Assembly (NCBI GenBank): GCA_964036045.1
Contig: OZ038378.1
Span: 43,543,639-43,607,638, forward strand
From: Eutreptiella sp. 'Long Island Sound 2002'
Lineage: Eukaryota > Euglenozoa > Euglenophyceae > Eutreptiales > Eutreptiaceae
DNA: 64,000 nucleotides
Direction of reading: 5' to 3'
Under the pieces are notes generated by a model. The model saw nothing but the letters and a program-made list of their open reading frames with translations, was not told the DNA's origin and ran no database searches. The position numbers and the translations under genes were made by a program. Positions 41,801 through 51,213 of the stretch are shown here, in pieces; the first letter of the stretch is position 1; each line of letters opens with the position of its first letter.

Positions 41801-42977
41801 GCCGTGGCACAGCCTCTTGCGACACCCCCTGTTGTTGGGCGCTCCGCCCCGGCCCAGGCACCGGTACCGGCTCTAGCACCGGCATTGTGTGCTGAGGCCG
41901 CCGTGGGTGCTGCTGGGGTAGGGGATGTGGGTACTCCACATGCTGGTGTGGACGATGCTGGTGATGGTGATGGTGAAGGTGGACTGGGTGCAGTGGCCCA
42001 GCTCCTTGCGAAACCCCCTGCTGCTGGGCGTCCCACCCTGGCTCAGGCACCGGAACCGATTCCGGCACCGGCATCGTGTGCTGAGGCGTCAGTAATTGCT
42101 GCTGGGGCAGGGAATGTGGGTACTCCACTTGCTGGTGCGGATGGTGATGGTGACGGTGATGGTGAAAGTGGACGAGGTGCTGTGGCACAGCCCCTTGCGA
42201 CACCCCTTGCTGCTGGGCACTCCGCCCCGGCCCAGGCACCGGCACCGGTTCCGGCACCGGCACCGTGTGCTGAGGCGGTCTTGGGTGCTGCTGGGGCAGG
42301 GGATGCGGGTACTCCACATGCCGGTGCGGTTGGTGATGATGATGGTGATGGTGCAGGTGGACAGGGTGCTGTGGCACAGCCGCCAGTTGGTGGTGAAGGT
42401 GAAGATGGACTGGGGGCTGTGGCACAGCTGCCGGGTGTACGTGTTGGTGTGGGAGGTGATGCTGCATCATGGGGAACCCGACGGGGTGATGAAGTAGGTG
42501 ATGGAGATGAAGTTGGTGGTGGTGGTGAGTCCCAAAGGGCGGGATGGGCATGGGCCCGAGGCCAGGGGGCGGCGGCATCGGAAACGCAGCCGGCGCCGCA
42601 TACCCCGGCTGCCCCGCCAACCCCACCGGGGGCCGTCCGCGCTGCGCGTCCTCGAGCTGCCCGAGATCTTGTAGACACCGGAGTAGTCGGTTGAGCAGGT
42701 GCACCCCGAACGGCACCGTGCCCGCTGCGAACCGCGCCTGAACGTCGGGCGCGTTGTACGGGTGGGGATCGCGGGCCAACATCTGCCGCAAGCAGACGTC
42801 GACGAAGTGGTCCCACCCGTTGTCCCTGGCCGGACGGTCCGCGTCCACGCGCGCCTGGAACGCCGCGTACGTGTGCGGCCCGTGTCTGACGAGATCAGAC
42901 ACCGTGTCTACCAGGCGCCGGGCACGTCGCCGGAAGGCTGGCAACTCCGCGGGATTGGTGGGGACAGATAGCGACAT
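35853..42977 (-). CDS. Non-LTR ORF1: His-rich repeats, CCCH finger, Ulp1-like protease
   Basis: 2374 codons from ATG 42977 (MSLSVPTNPAELPAFRRRAR). Order: helical N-terminus (1-120); Pro/His-rich zone with four 63-residue repeats (about 200-450); a long acidic/Pro region; CCCH finger near 1124-1142 (CRHWAKGWCMRADACRYAH); a Ulp1/C48-like cysteine protease with HWTAHHLVAPDTRLAVDPLG near 1634 (His and Asp) and KDCGVCALMSAV near 1711 (nucleophile Cys); and a C-terminal Cys/His segment near 2170-2215 (CPWSRLDGAGHC, HLHPKDLLDHIQRDH). CCCH fingers bind RNA, suiting an ORF1 nucleic-acid chaperone. The protease could process a readthrough polyprotein or act on host ubiquitin-like modifiers; both are inference. 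Ends HVQP then TGA. Confidence 0.8.
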   Translation of the reverse strand: MSLSVPTNPAELPAFRRRARRLVDTVSDLVRHGPHTYAAFQARVDADRPARDNGWDHFVDVCLRQMLARDPHPYNAPDVQARFAAGTVPFGVHLLNRLLRCLQDLGQLEDAQRGRPPVGLAGQPGYAAPAAFPMPPPPGLGPMPIPPFGTHHHHQLHLHHLLHHPVGFPMMQHHLPHQHVHPAAVPQPPVHLHLHHQLAAVPQHPVHLHHHHHHHQPHRHVEYPHPLPQQHPRPPQHTVPVPEPVPVPGPGRSAQQQGVSQGAVPQHLVHFHHHRHHHHPHQQVEYPHSLPQQQLLTPQHTMPVPESVPVPEPGWDAQQQGVSQGAGPLHPVHLHHHHHQHRPHQHVEYPHPLPQQHPRRPQHTMPVLEPVPVPGPGRSAQQQGVSQEAVPRHPVHPHRHHHHHSPHLHVECPRPPPRRHSRPMPQHAVSVPVPVPAPGPGRGAQQQGVSQGEAAHGVPPGEAKSMGAPAPPLAEPQPEVPAAGSPPRTVQMPDPAVPREAPPVVPTGPEPVVPGGMQGAAPAGRTTTGVQAGEDAAQEAAVAGPRGISELLAQALEEYRRTAVRSGGAAPEGADAGELIAQALAAVAPRTDGAKETSTEAVSSGGQDAGRGVPKAQTPAEGGGVVEPSGGRAKGEGVEEWMWEWREWRQVAPGVPCPAGLAYSMDLHAGTSWARLPDTIRARLDAAEAARGGGADERPLAPFPPRPDTPPAVVAAGDGAEGGQEAEEVEDEEAYGPGESALALMFEDDAGPDVYAGMDEDPANEPLRPMPTAVPPPPLGSCERRHCRYHAAEGAHRHRLTGTGQRGAEMLASALERYELQRPGQVAREMALAAASQGDGQVRCVQLGDAAVLGHHPGDVRAAEPQESLPLSVRLSVVRLMGEAGLEDVRRDEGLYVALWRGGADAWRREQAGRPLTPQALGSHALLVALHPEGAEVVFGADRLLLTGDGAVLVPTSSSYRLESRGGDLKLLVVVGTRLDGSAAPQGSERAIPVGGDGEAGRGGDEVGQEQPTGEEQQQDQPEVAREEVDVQAIVAAALARISDAAGPPPTTEELEEEDQRRGGEDAQVAMEQDEEPEFKGEEAQGAGEQDEELVIVGAKEAREVSPREPGVANKAGPKTGEEETCRHWAKGWCMRADACRYAHPQPPVPRGVPQELLLILQAMARVGALSLDRSRDHGRGHGTLLQDAVVKAQGGGLPAVVYAVESGGLTEWAVALPCGMAALLTPFPVVPWRDMVTVQEANLGWVCTWHTHPAGMDPREWQAKAVVTYLSWSLPAAPGTWAQWWDRALSWARDGSAVAACPDLPREPVSVQPWTVSLHLPTVAARLATTDPEVSLLGDREGPGLRLSQGLEVRTARLPSPVDGDILGGLQFTRAGGADVWTAVHRQLPDAWPQVYRPPGHERLVGVEWRVWAANGPCPPVVVLPRRTNHPSWETVAVLWGWVAVRGADGHVFTAPRGTVIETDGGTALQLTAEPLTTHAVVAVLQWGANKPQPWRDQVAVAVWRDLPVLRAAVWSGGAGRHLPGALPWLRGCGDASPPPAELRGALERVYSEPRHQFLVAADHGVELSDDVVALAADVVQCLAPHAMMLPREGWEGQRHDQTPAALLIARYVELGGSEAVYLDRLETPDMRHWTAHHLVAPDTRLAVDPLGRPVVSGAPPQWPHTWDMAVRTMRMAPRGQRAGWPGAERLLAEARAAQVQQPAGNTKDCGVCALMSAVGTLLRVPRPGNLLSALDRRWVAAVVLNRDMGPIARLPSLGELPAAVLEALPAPRAPLDLANVPHNVGLPGARMQHALLCMAAASDGGMSMLATVSLQHVQDAMQQQRMHAPQPWEESAKRWLRVESVSSTHTVGMADMGRLVVLEGAEYWACVRVETGGLEWVVVTACRLRRLQSRGPACYRVFQECLSGLGPVRRAHRCTAEDIPPAPAVFVEVTRPPVVQGQDVWPVVPSNMWQAEHAAGICKALQGHATALPRAPAAQSSSNRPAASLALLHSASRAWYWVVAALEPHSSALRLYDRGQGTVLTVRPADLEALHLSALSGDGGDALYLQGTVAGAAATRFRRQSGGDALRLVMAENMGPWLRAFSTSRWRVEGDREKFADAWRRWVDEQFPVGGMLHLPQPPSVPPVRPAAPPAAAAKQAPKAAPQPPPKRSPPPQYGAYVNIRYVLRHFGGDLATDQRGTKTINVCPWSRLDGAGHCTWKAGTHCRPTHLHPKDLLDHIQRDHVTDPAQRDQALAMLAGVMPGGQAGPFASAQAGSRALTLPTGARPAAGRGASPSAARSRAIGSAARRGAVTSTGSTAASTSGGQTEGEPAASAGSRQATTSSGGGPRGQGPPRQPPAPDAGGPPEPAGGPSPSSDPDPAGGPDPHVQP
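41640..42420 (-). repeat. 189-bp tandem repeat in ORF1 (63-residue units)
   Basis: Four units each run: (V/G)P.HPVHLHHHHH, HVEYPHPLPQQHP, PQHTMPVPEPVPVPGPG, AQQQGVSQ. A partial unit lies before the first. Units diverge by several substitutions. Confidence 0.85.
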
Positions 42978-45680
42978 TTAGCTAACGAAGGCTGTGTGAG
43001 CTAAGGACACGGGAGAACGGGTGGACTCCATGGCCCGTCCCGCTTGCCATTGGTGTATGGTTGCACGACACTTCGCACGACACAGCTGCGCACCCCCCTT
43101 GCTCGCCCCTTCTCCCCTCCGTGTTCCCGTGCCCCCGACTGTGTGCGCTTGGTGTGCCCCTTGGCCCTTGGGTTGGGGGGGGGGGGGGGCGCCCGACGCT
43201 GGCTCTGGTCCCTCCCCCCGGGAGTTTCCCCACGGGGGGGCCGATGCATGCACTCCCCGTCAGGGTGTAACTCTGTTGTACGGGCCGTCCATTTGTACCC
43301 GCTCAGTACAAATGGACCTGCGTCGTAACCAGGTACGTCGGCCCTTCCCCACACCGGGGTCGGGTACACTGTGGGTCTCTGGGGAGTCCTTGCGGGTTAG
43401 GCACGTCTCTTGCCTACCCCGATGGACGGTGTGCCCTACCCGCAGCCCCTCACAGGACACGAACCGCAGTACGTGCCGTGGGGAGTGCTCCTGGTCAGGC
43501 CCATTGGCCACCCCCCCAGGCCGGTGCCACCTCGGGCCGCTGGCCATCGGTCCCGGGCGTAACCCACCTTATTGCTCGCGCTCAGATGGGGCCGATACGG
43601 ACACCGGGGGGGCCCCCAAACCCCAGAGGTCGGGTACCTCACCAGCGTCGTTCGCGGGCCCTTGTCACCCCGCCCCCCCCCGTTGGTCCCTGCTCCCCTG
43701 CTTTCTTCCCCAGGGGCCCTGGCCCCTTGCTGCGCCCCCTGGCTCCCGCCCTGTCCCGTTTGCCCCTGCTGCCTGTCCCTGCTCCGGCATGTTGGTGCCC
43801 TTGGTTGCTCGCTTTGTGTTTTTTTTTTTTTTTTTTTTTTGCCGCCCTCGCCCTTTCTGCGGGTGGGCGTCGGAGTTGGAGGCGGGGGGGCGGGGGGGGT
43901 TCTCGCTGTCCTCCCTTTTGCGCAAGGGGGGGGGGGGGTTGCCGTGTGGCCCCCGTCGTCACCCTACCCTTCCTGCGGTTGCACCCCCGGCGGTCCCCCC
44001 GTGGGGGCTTGCACGGCGCGTGCCCCCCTTGGGCACGGTCGTCTCGCCCCTCTGTCTCTCCACCCCGCCGCGGTGTCCCCGGGGGGGCTTCCGCCGCTCG
44101 CTACCGTCATCCCTCTTGTCCCCTCGCCATCTCCCCGTTGCCCTCGCCTCTGTCCTTGGTGGGTGCGGGAGGTGGGGGCGAGGGGGGGGGGGTGCGCCCT
44201 CGTTGCCCTTCCTCCGGCGTAAGCTCGTCGCAGGCACGGCACTGGCACGCGGCACGGCACTTGTCCTCCTGCTGGGGTGTGAGGCACGCCGCGTGGCCCT
44301 TGCCTTTGCCCTGTCCACGCTGCGTGCTCTCCCCCGGTGCCCCCCCCGCTGGTGAGGGGGGGCCGCTGCCCGCCCTTCCCTTCCCGCAACCCTCACCCTT
44401 GGGGGGGCGGAGGCTTGTGGGGGGGGGGGGGGGCTTGTCGTTTTCCTGCCGTTGCCCTCGCGTCGTAGGCACGAGGCGTGGTTTTCGTCCCTCTGCAGGG
44501 GGGGGGGGTTAGCCTCGCGGCTCCCTCCGTCGCCCCTTCTATCCTACGCCCGCACCCCCGGTGGTCCCCCCGCCGGGGCTTGCACGGAGCGCGCCCTCTA
44601 CGGGCACGGTCGTGTGGCTCGTCCCGCACTCTCCTTCCTCTGCCTCCCCACCCTGCCGCGTCGTCCTCGGGGGGGGGGGGGGGGGCGCTTTTCGCCCCCT
44701 CCCTTCCCGCATTCGCCCTCGGGGGGGTGGTGGTGGTGGGGGGGGGTGGGGCGCCCTTTTCGCCCCCCATCCGTTGCACGCACGTCGCAGGCATGTCGTA
44801 GGCAGAGCACAACCACGGGGCGAGGCACTTGGCTGCCGCGGGGGGGGGGGGAGGTTTCCCTTTGGGCCTTCCCGCCCTGCTCCATGGTAAAGGCCCCGCA
44901 CTCCATGATCACCAGCCGCTGTTGCCCCCTCGGCGGTAGTCGCCGCGTCTCCGCATGGTGCTCAGTGTCCCGTGCCTGCTCCCTCCTGTGCCCATACTTA
45001 CTGGAGGAAGTACGTACCCGGGTGGATTCGGAAGATGATGAAGTGCGGGCAGCGGGGAGGACTTACCGTACGCCTCGAAGGCTTCTTGCGCCATCCGCCG
45101 CCCTGGACGAGGGGTGGGCCCCTGTTTCGGCACCCAACAGCCCGGGGGGGGCCGACCTCCCACCCTCTCCCTGGTGCCTGTGTATCCACTTCCGAGCGTC
45201 CTGATACCGGTGCCGTGGTATCAGTCCGCTGGAAGTGGCGGCTACAAAGCGGCCGGACGCTCGCGTCCCCCGGGCCTCTACCACCCCCGAGCGCGATGGA
45301 GGCCCCTGAGGTCCTATGGCAGAGACGCGGGGAGGCGGATGGGGGATTCATTTGTGGCATCCCCTGGCCACCTAGTTAATCAGTACAGTTCAATTTACGC
45401 CGCAGGGGGCCCACCGGTTGGCGCCGCTGGTGCCCGTCCCCTCTGCGTCACACGCTCCGCGACAGGCGCAGGGGGTCCAGTGGATGGCGCCACTGGTGCG
45501 CGTCCCCTCTGCGTCACTGGTGGGGTCACTGCACGGGAGGCCCTACGGATGGCGCCGTAGGTGCCCGTCCCCCCGTGTCGCTTCCTGCTTCCTGTCCTAG
45601 GCGTGACGGACAAGACATGTCGCATGGATGAGGTCAGAGTAGGTTGCAGGACGCGCACGGCGCACGGCACGACGTTTGGC
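42978..45680. other. GC-rich 5' region of the non-LTR element, no gene supported
   Basis: Extreme G- and C-run content. A perfect hairpin (GTCCATTTGTAC, 7-base loop, GTACAAATGGAC) lies at 43287-43317, and a second, CTGATACC/GGTATCAG, near 45200. A two-copy direct repeat of about 568 bp starts near 43984 and 44552 (GGTCCCCCCG...GGGGCTTGCACGG). A degenerate 70-75 bp repeat (GGCGCC...GCCCGTCCCCTCTGCGTCAC) lies at 45400-45575. Long frames on both strands lack domains and are likely composition effects. Confidence 0.55.
43287..43317. repeat. Perfect 12-bp hairpin
   Basis: GTCCATTTGTAC at 43287-43298 and GTACAAATGGAC at 43306-43317, loop CCGCTCA. It stands out in an otherwise GC-saturated stretch upstream of ORF1. 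Confidence 0.9.
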
Positions 45681-45689
45681 AACTATCCC

Positions 45690-47400
45690 CTACCCTGCCC
45701 CCGCTGCTCCCTCCCTCGCCCCCTGTGCTCGCCATACGCTGCGCTTGCCCCTGTCCCCCTCGTCGCCCCCTCCCTCTGCTCTGGCCAGCCCTTTGTGCCC
45801 CTGTCTCCTTGTCCTCGTCTTCGCTGTACCCTCCCCGCCACACACCTCTCCCTTGCCCTCTCCCCCTTGCCTCCCCCTGGCGCCCCGGCCCCCAGGCCTG
45901 AGGCTCGCTGGTCGCTCCGCACTCCCCTGCGGGCTTCTTCACTCTTCGCCCGCCTTGCCTCCCCCTCCCTCTCCTGCCCTGTGTCCCCTCTACCTCTCGC
46001 TGGCCACCGTGTAGGCAAGTCGCACGCACGCACCTGGCCCTCGTGGTATGTCTCTACGCTGCGCTCCGCCTTGTCCGGTGCCCCCGCGTACTGCGGGCGG
46101 CTCGCTCGGCAGTGGGGCACCTTTGTGCTTCTGCCCCACGCCCACCCCTTCATGCCGCTGTGGCACACCCTCGTCCCTGCCCTGCCTTCTCTGCCCCTCC
46201 GCCCTCCGGCCAGCGCGAGCACATTGCGGAGCATTTCGCGTGGCAGCGCCCTCCCTTTGCCCCCTCTCTCTGTCCTGGCCCCTCGGCCCTGTCCTGCCCC
46301 CTGTCTGCTCACACTCCCTCGTCCCCACTTGCCCCCCTTCCCTGGCCCCTTGGTCCCTGGCCCTCTGTGTCCCTGTCCTCGTCTGCCCTTTACCCCCCCG
46401 GCATGCATTTCGCGGAGCAACACGCGAGGCACCCCTCACTCCCCCTTCACCTTGCCGCCCCCTGGTTCTCTGGTTCTGTCTGCACCGCAGCCCGCGGCCC
46501 TCTTCTCCCGCCCTACCTCCCCCTCCCTCCCCTGCCCTTGCCCCTCTCTATTCTTACCTGTTGTCCCCTCGCTGGGCACGTTGTCGGCATGTCGCACGCA
46601 TGTCGCAGGTTCGCTTCCTGCATCCCCCTTCCTGCCCCGCCCTTTCCCCCCTCTTCTCCACGCAGTTGCATGCACGTCGCAGGCACGCACCTGGCCCTCG
46701 TCGTGTGACTCTACGTGGGGCGGACCTCTTCGCGGCAACGCGCCGCGGCTCCCCTCCTTGTCCATTGCTACTGCGCATTGCGGGCGGCTCGCTCGGTGGT
46801 GGGGCACCTTTGAGCTTCCGCCCCACGCTCGCTCTTTTGTGCCGTCGTGGCACCTGCCCTGCCCTGCTTTCTCTGCCCCTCTGCCCTCCGGCCAGCACGA
46901 GCACAATGCGGAGCAATTCGCGTGGCAGCGCTCCCTCTCCGCCCTTCCTCTCTGCCCTGGCTCCTTGGCCCCGTCCTGCCGTCTGCTCGCCCCCCCTCGT
47001 CCTCTCGTGCCTCCTAGGTCCCTCGGTCACTGGCCCTCGGTGTCCCTGTCCCCGTCCTCTCTTCACCCTCCCTGCTTACACTTCGCAGAGCAATTCGCGA
47101 GGCACCCCTCCAACTCCCCCTCCACCTTGCCGCTCCCTGGCGCCCTGGTTCCGTTCGCACCGGCCCGCAGCCTGCGGCCCTCTTCTCCCGCCCTATCTCC
47201 CTCTCCCTCCCCTGCCCTCTTCCTCCTCCACACTCCGCAGTACACTTCGCAGGACACTTTGTTGGCATGTCGCATGCATGTCGCAGGCACTCGCCTGGCC
47301 CCTCCCTCTCCGCCCTGCCCTGTCCTCTCTCTACACTACGCAGGACACTCCGCAAAACACTGTGTTGACACTTCGCACGCATGTCGCAGGCACGCACCTG
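45690..47400. repeat. Tandem monomers of about 0.66-0.7 kb
   Basis: CGCACCTGGCCCTCGT(G) recurs at about 46029, 46686 and 47392, and the intervening blocks align (GCGGGCGGCTCGCTCGG, TGGGGCACCTTTG, CACTTCGCAGAGCAATTCGCG variants). Upstream-monomer arrays of this kind occur in the 5' regions of some L1-type elements, and the position here, upstream of ORF1 on the - strand, fits. No protein signal. Confidence 0.65.
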
Positions 47401-47638
47401 GCTTTTATTGGCGGCGTCGTCGGGAGGGCTGGCTCCACGCTGTGACCGCCCGCCGTTGCCGCAGCCCCCGCGGGAGCCGCCGCCGCGGGCAGCCACTCCA
47501 TATGCCGCGGGGGGCGCGGCCCTGGTAGGCCCCGGCTGCCCCCCGGCCAGGGTTTCACTGTACCCCCCGCGGCGCCTGGTCGCCTGGGGGGATCCATCAC
47601 AAGATTCTGCAAGACATCGAAAAAAAATAGACACTCAG

Positions 47639-47896
<258 letters not shown>

Positions 47897-49099
47897 CCTC
47901 TAATCTACACCCCTCTCCCAACTCTAGGTGGCTCCACCACACGGCTCTAAGGTACGGGCGAAGGGCACAAAGTGGTGCATACATGTGGTGGAAGGGGCTA
48001 AACTCGGTCAAAACGGGCTCAAAACGGGCTAAAAACACTTGTTTGAGCATCCCAAATGGTCTGGGATCACTTTTGGAAAAACGCGTTTTTGACCCATTTT
48101 TGACCCATTTTTGGTCCCAAAATGGCCCATTTTCAAGGCATTTTGGGATTTCCCATGAGCCCAAACCTGTCGCCACGGGCTCAAAATGGGCTAAAACCAC
48201 TTGTTTGAGCATCATAAATGGTCCAGGATCACTTTTGGAAAAACGCGTTTTTCACCCACTTTTGACGCATTGTTGGTCCCAAAACGGCCCATTTTCAAGG
48301 TATTTTGGGATTTTCCATGGCCCAAAACGCGCCACCACAAGCTCAAAACGGCCCAAAAACACTTGTTTGAGCATCACAAGTGGTCTAGGAACAACTTTGG
48401 AAAAAATCTTTTTTTCGCCCCGGGGACCCTGGTGGACCCACCTTTGGCCCCCACTGTGCGTGGGCTGGCCGGCCCTCCGGCTGCACCAAGTGACCACTGG
48501 TACGGGGGTCTACGTGGATCGTTGGGCGATTCTGAGGCTTGGAAGCCATAAAAAGTGGGGCGTTGCGGGTGGACTAGGTGCCCTCGGAATTCATTTTTGA
48601 GCCACGTAGCCCAAGATACGGCCCGTTCTTGGTTTCGGGGTGCTGGTGCACATTGCGCAGTTTTTGGGGCTTTTTGGCGCCTTTTTGGGCCGTTTCTCGA
48701 ACATATCGTGGTGTTAGAGGGCACCAAAGGTCCCTTGGTCACGAGAAAGTCAAGCCGCACGTGCAATGTAGCATCCGTTTGCCTTCGTTTGGCTGTTTTG
48801 AGCCCTTACTAGGGCTGTTTTGGGCGAAAAATGGCTGTTTTTGGCCCAAAACTGCGCAGATTTGGGAGGGCACGTTCCGACTTGGCGCCACCGCCCCGGG
48901 CCCCCACCGGTGAGTTTCTGGCTCAAAACTTGGATTTGGCAAGGCCACCACCTCGGCTCCAAGATGGCTGCATGTGCAAATGATCCGAGGCGTTGGGACG
49001 GAGCAATGGCCAAAACGGCAAGGAGACGTGTTGTTGTTGCTTGTTGCTTGTTGTTGTTGTTGCTTGTTGTTAGCTAAATTGAAGGGGAGCGGGGTGTAG

Positions 49100-49101
<2 letters not shown>
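47897..49101 (+). mobile_element. Element E1, copy a
   Basis: About 1.2 kb between two (TA)n tracts. Near-terminal inverted repeats: TACACCCCTCTCCC at 47906-47919 and its inverse (GGGAGCGGGGTGTA here, GGGAGAGGGGTGTA in copies b and c) at the right end. Contains three 162-bp direct repeats and a T/G-rich right part (GTTGTTGTTG). Open frames are not conserved as proteins. Non-autonomous DNA element by structure. Confidence 0.75.
48036..48520 (+). repeat. 162-bp direct repeats inside E1
   Basis: CACTTGTTTGAGCATC starts at 48036, 48198 and 48360, exactly 162 bp apart; each unit continues GGATCACTTTTGGAAAAACG. The same triplication is in copies b and c. Confidence 0.9.

Positions 49102-49179
<78 letters not shown>
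49102..49179. repeat. (TA)n tract 4
   Basis: Pure TA at the centre of the inverted pair E1a/E1b. Confidence 0.95.
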
Positions 49180-49181
<2 letters not shown>

Positions 49182-50363
49182 CTACACCCCTCTCCCCTTA
49201 AATTTAGCTAACAAGCAAGCAACAACAACAACACGTCTCCGTGCCGTTTTGGCCATTGCACCTTCCCAACGCCTCGGGCCTGACTCTACTTTAGCCATCC
49301 TAGAGCCGAGGTGGTGGCCTTGCCAAATCCAAGTTTTGAGCCAAAAACTCACCGGTGGCGGCCCGGGGCGGTGGCGCCAAGTTGGGAGGTGCCCTCCCAA
49401 ATCTGCGCAGTTCTGGGCCAAAAACAGCCATTTTTCGCCCAAAACAGCCCTAGTAAGGGTTCAAAACAGCCAAACGAAGGCAAACGGCTGCTACACTCCA
49501 CGTGCGGCTTGACTTTCTCGTGACCAAGGGACCTTTGGTGCCCTCTAACTCCACGATATGTCCGAGAAACGACCCAAAAAGGCCCCAAAAAGCCCCAAAA
49601 GCTGCGCAATGTGCACCAGCACCCCGAAACCAAGCACGGGCCGTATCTTGGGCTACGTGACTCAAATCCGAATTCCGAGGGCACCTAGTCCACCCGCAAC
49701 CCCCCACTTTTTGAGGTTTCCAAGCCTCAGAATCGCCCAACGAGCCACCTAGACCCCCGTACCAGTGGTCACTTGGTGGAGGCGGAGGGCAGCCCGGCCC
49801 GCGCACGGCGGGGGCCAACGGTGGGTCCACCAGAGTCCCCGGGGCGAAAAAAATCATTTTTTCCAAAGTTGTTCCTAGACCACTTGGGATGCTCAAATAC
49901 GTGTTTTTAGCCGGTTTTGAGCTCGTGGTGGCGCGTTTTGGGCCACAGAAAATCCCAAAATGCCTTGAAATTGGGCCGTTTTGGGACCAAAACTGGTCCA
50001 AAATGGGTCAAAAACGCGTTTTTCTAAAAATGATCCTGGACCATTTATAATGCTCAAAGAAGTGGTTTTAGCCCATTTTCAGCCCGTGGCGACGGGTTGG
50101 GGCTCCTGGAAACTTCCAAAATGCCTTGAAAATGGGCCATTTTGGGACCAAAAGTGGGTCAAAAATGGGTCAAAAACGTCTTTTTCCAAAAGTGATCCTG
50201 GACCATTTGGGATGCTCAAACAAGTGTTTTTAGCCCGTTTTGACCCCGTTTTGACCGAGTTTAGCCCCTTCCACCACATGTATGCACCACTTTGTGCCCT
50301 TCGCACGTACCTTAGAGCCGTGTGGTGGAGCCACCTAGAGTTGGGAGAGGGGTGTAGATTAGA

Positions 50364-50365
<2 letters not shown>
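49180..50365 (-). mobile_element. Element E1, copy b (inverted)
   Basis: Begins TACTACACCCCTCTCCCC and ends GAGGGGTGTAGATTAGAGG; reverse complement of copy a with scattered substitutions. With copy a it makes a 2.4 kb palindrome. Confidence 0.8.

Positions 50366-50434
<69 letters not shown>
50366..50434. repeat. (TA)n tract 5
   Basis: TA repeat with one TATGTA interruption. Confidence 0.95.
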
Positions 50435-50439
<5 letters not shown>

Positions 50440-51035
50440 CAACGTGCAACGCCCCCCCCCCCCTAGGGACCCACCGGCCGGGGGTTGGTTGGGGTTAGGG
50501 ACCCCCCCCCCTATTTTTGGGTCGAGGAATTCAAAAAAAGAGGAATTAGAGCCGTTTGGGACAGTGGTGGGATGCTATGACCCTTCAAAGTTGCTAAAAA
50601 TAGGTATTTCTTACCGAGTGACATCATCACCAAAAATAGCCTCAAAATCCTAAAAATTGCCCCATTCACCTCACAAAACCCACAAAACCCCCAGCTCATT
50701 GCCGTCAATGCCTTCATTTGGATCCATTCATCACCCTTTTGCCCTACTAGGGGCAGGGGAAGGGGCACCTACACCCCAGCGTACCAATTTGTGAGCCTAC
50801 CTTGCATATTTTGCTATTTTTAGTTCACTGGTTAGGACCCTATTTTTGGTGATGTCATACCCTATTTTTAGCCCTACCCACACCTTTGTGCGACCAAATG
50901 CTCCACCCCAACTATCCGAAAACCTTCTCAAAGGTGTTTATTTGTGTTCCCCACCCTTAAAATAGGGGGTGTGGTCCTTACTTGCCCTCCAACCCTCCCC
51001 AAGTCACGGAGGTGGGGGGGGGGGGATTGCACGTT

Positions 51036-51041
<6 letters not shown>
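50435..51041. mobile_element. Element E3, TIR element
   Basis: 607 bp between two (TA)n tracts. Left terminus TGGCACAACGTGCAACGCCC and inverted right terminus TGGCATAACGTGCAATCCCC agree at 17 of 20 positions. The interior has C-run stretches and CACCAAAAATAG-type sequence, no gene. Short non-autonomous DNA transposon (MITE-like). Confidence 0.75.
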
Positions 51042-51115
<74 letters not shown>

Positions 51116-51157
51116 CATATATATATACATATATATATATATATGTATATATGTATA

Positions 51158-51212
<55 letters not shown>
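51042..51212. repeat. (TA)n tract 6
   Basis: TA repeat with ATACAT and ATGTAT interruptions. Confidence 0.95.

Positions 51213-51213
<1 letters not shown>

Larger units (their letters stand above)
27917..42977 (-). mobile_element. Full-length giant non-LTR retrotransposon
   Basis: At least 15 kb on the - strand: ORF1 42977-35853, ORF2 35852-29148, 3' untranslated region 29147-27917 ending in the same CCTCTGGTGGGTA as the truncated copy. The 5' untranslated region begins above 42977 and may reach the (TA)n at 47641, which would make the element about 19.7 kb. APE endonuclease plus reverse transcriptase and absence of long terminal repeats define it as non-LTR. Long open frames suggest recent activity apart from the TGA between the ORFs. 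Chlorophyte Dualen/RandI elements also carry extra protease-type domains, but I cannot assign a clade. Confidence 0.85.

Noticed and set aside
30000-42800. Large + strand frames opposite the non-LTR ORFs (e.g. 36333-38123, 39219-41243, 41519-42694)
   Set aside because: Antisense shadows of ORF1/ORF2 caused by high GC at third positions; no independent motifs.
43021-44512. Long + strand frames (444 and 344 codons) in GC-rich DNA
   Set aside because: No domain, several overlapping open frames at once, homopolymer-driven composition; lies in the 5' region of the non-LTR element.
45561-47528. 655-codon + strand frame
   Set aside because: Cys/Pro/Leu-rich translation of tandem monomers; other frames on both strands are equally open.
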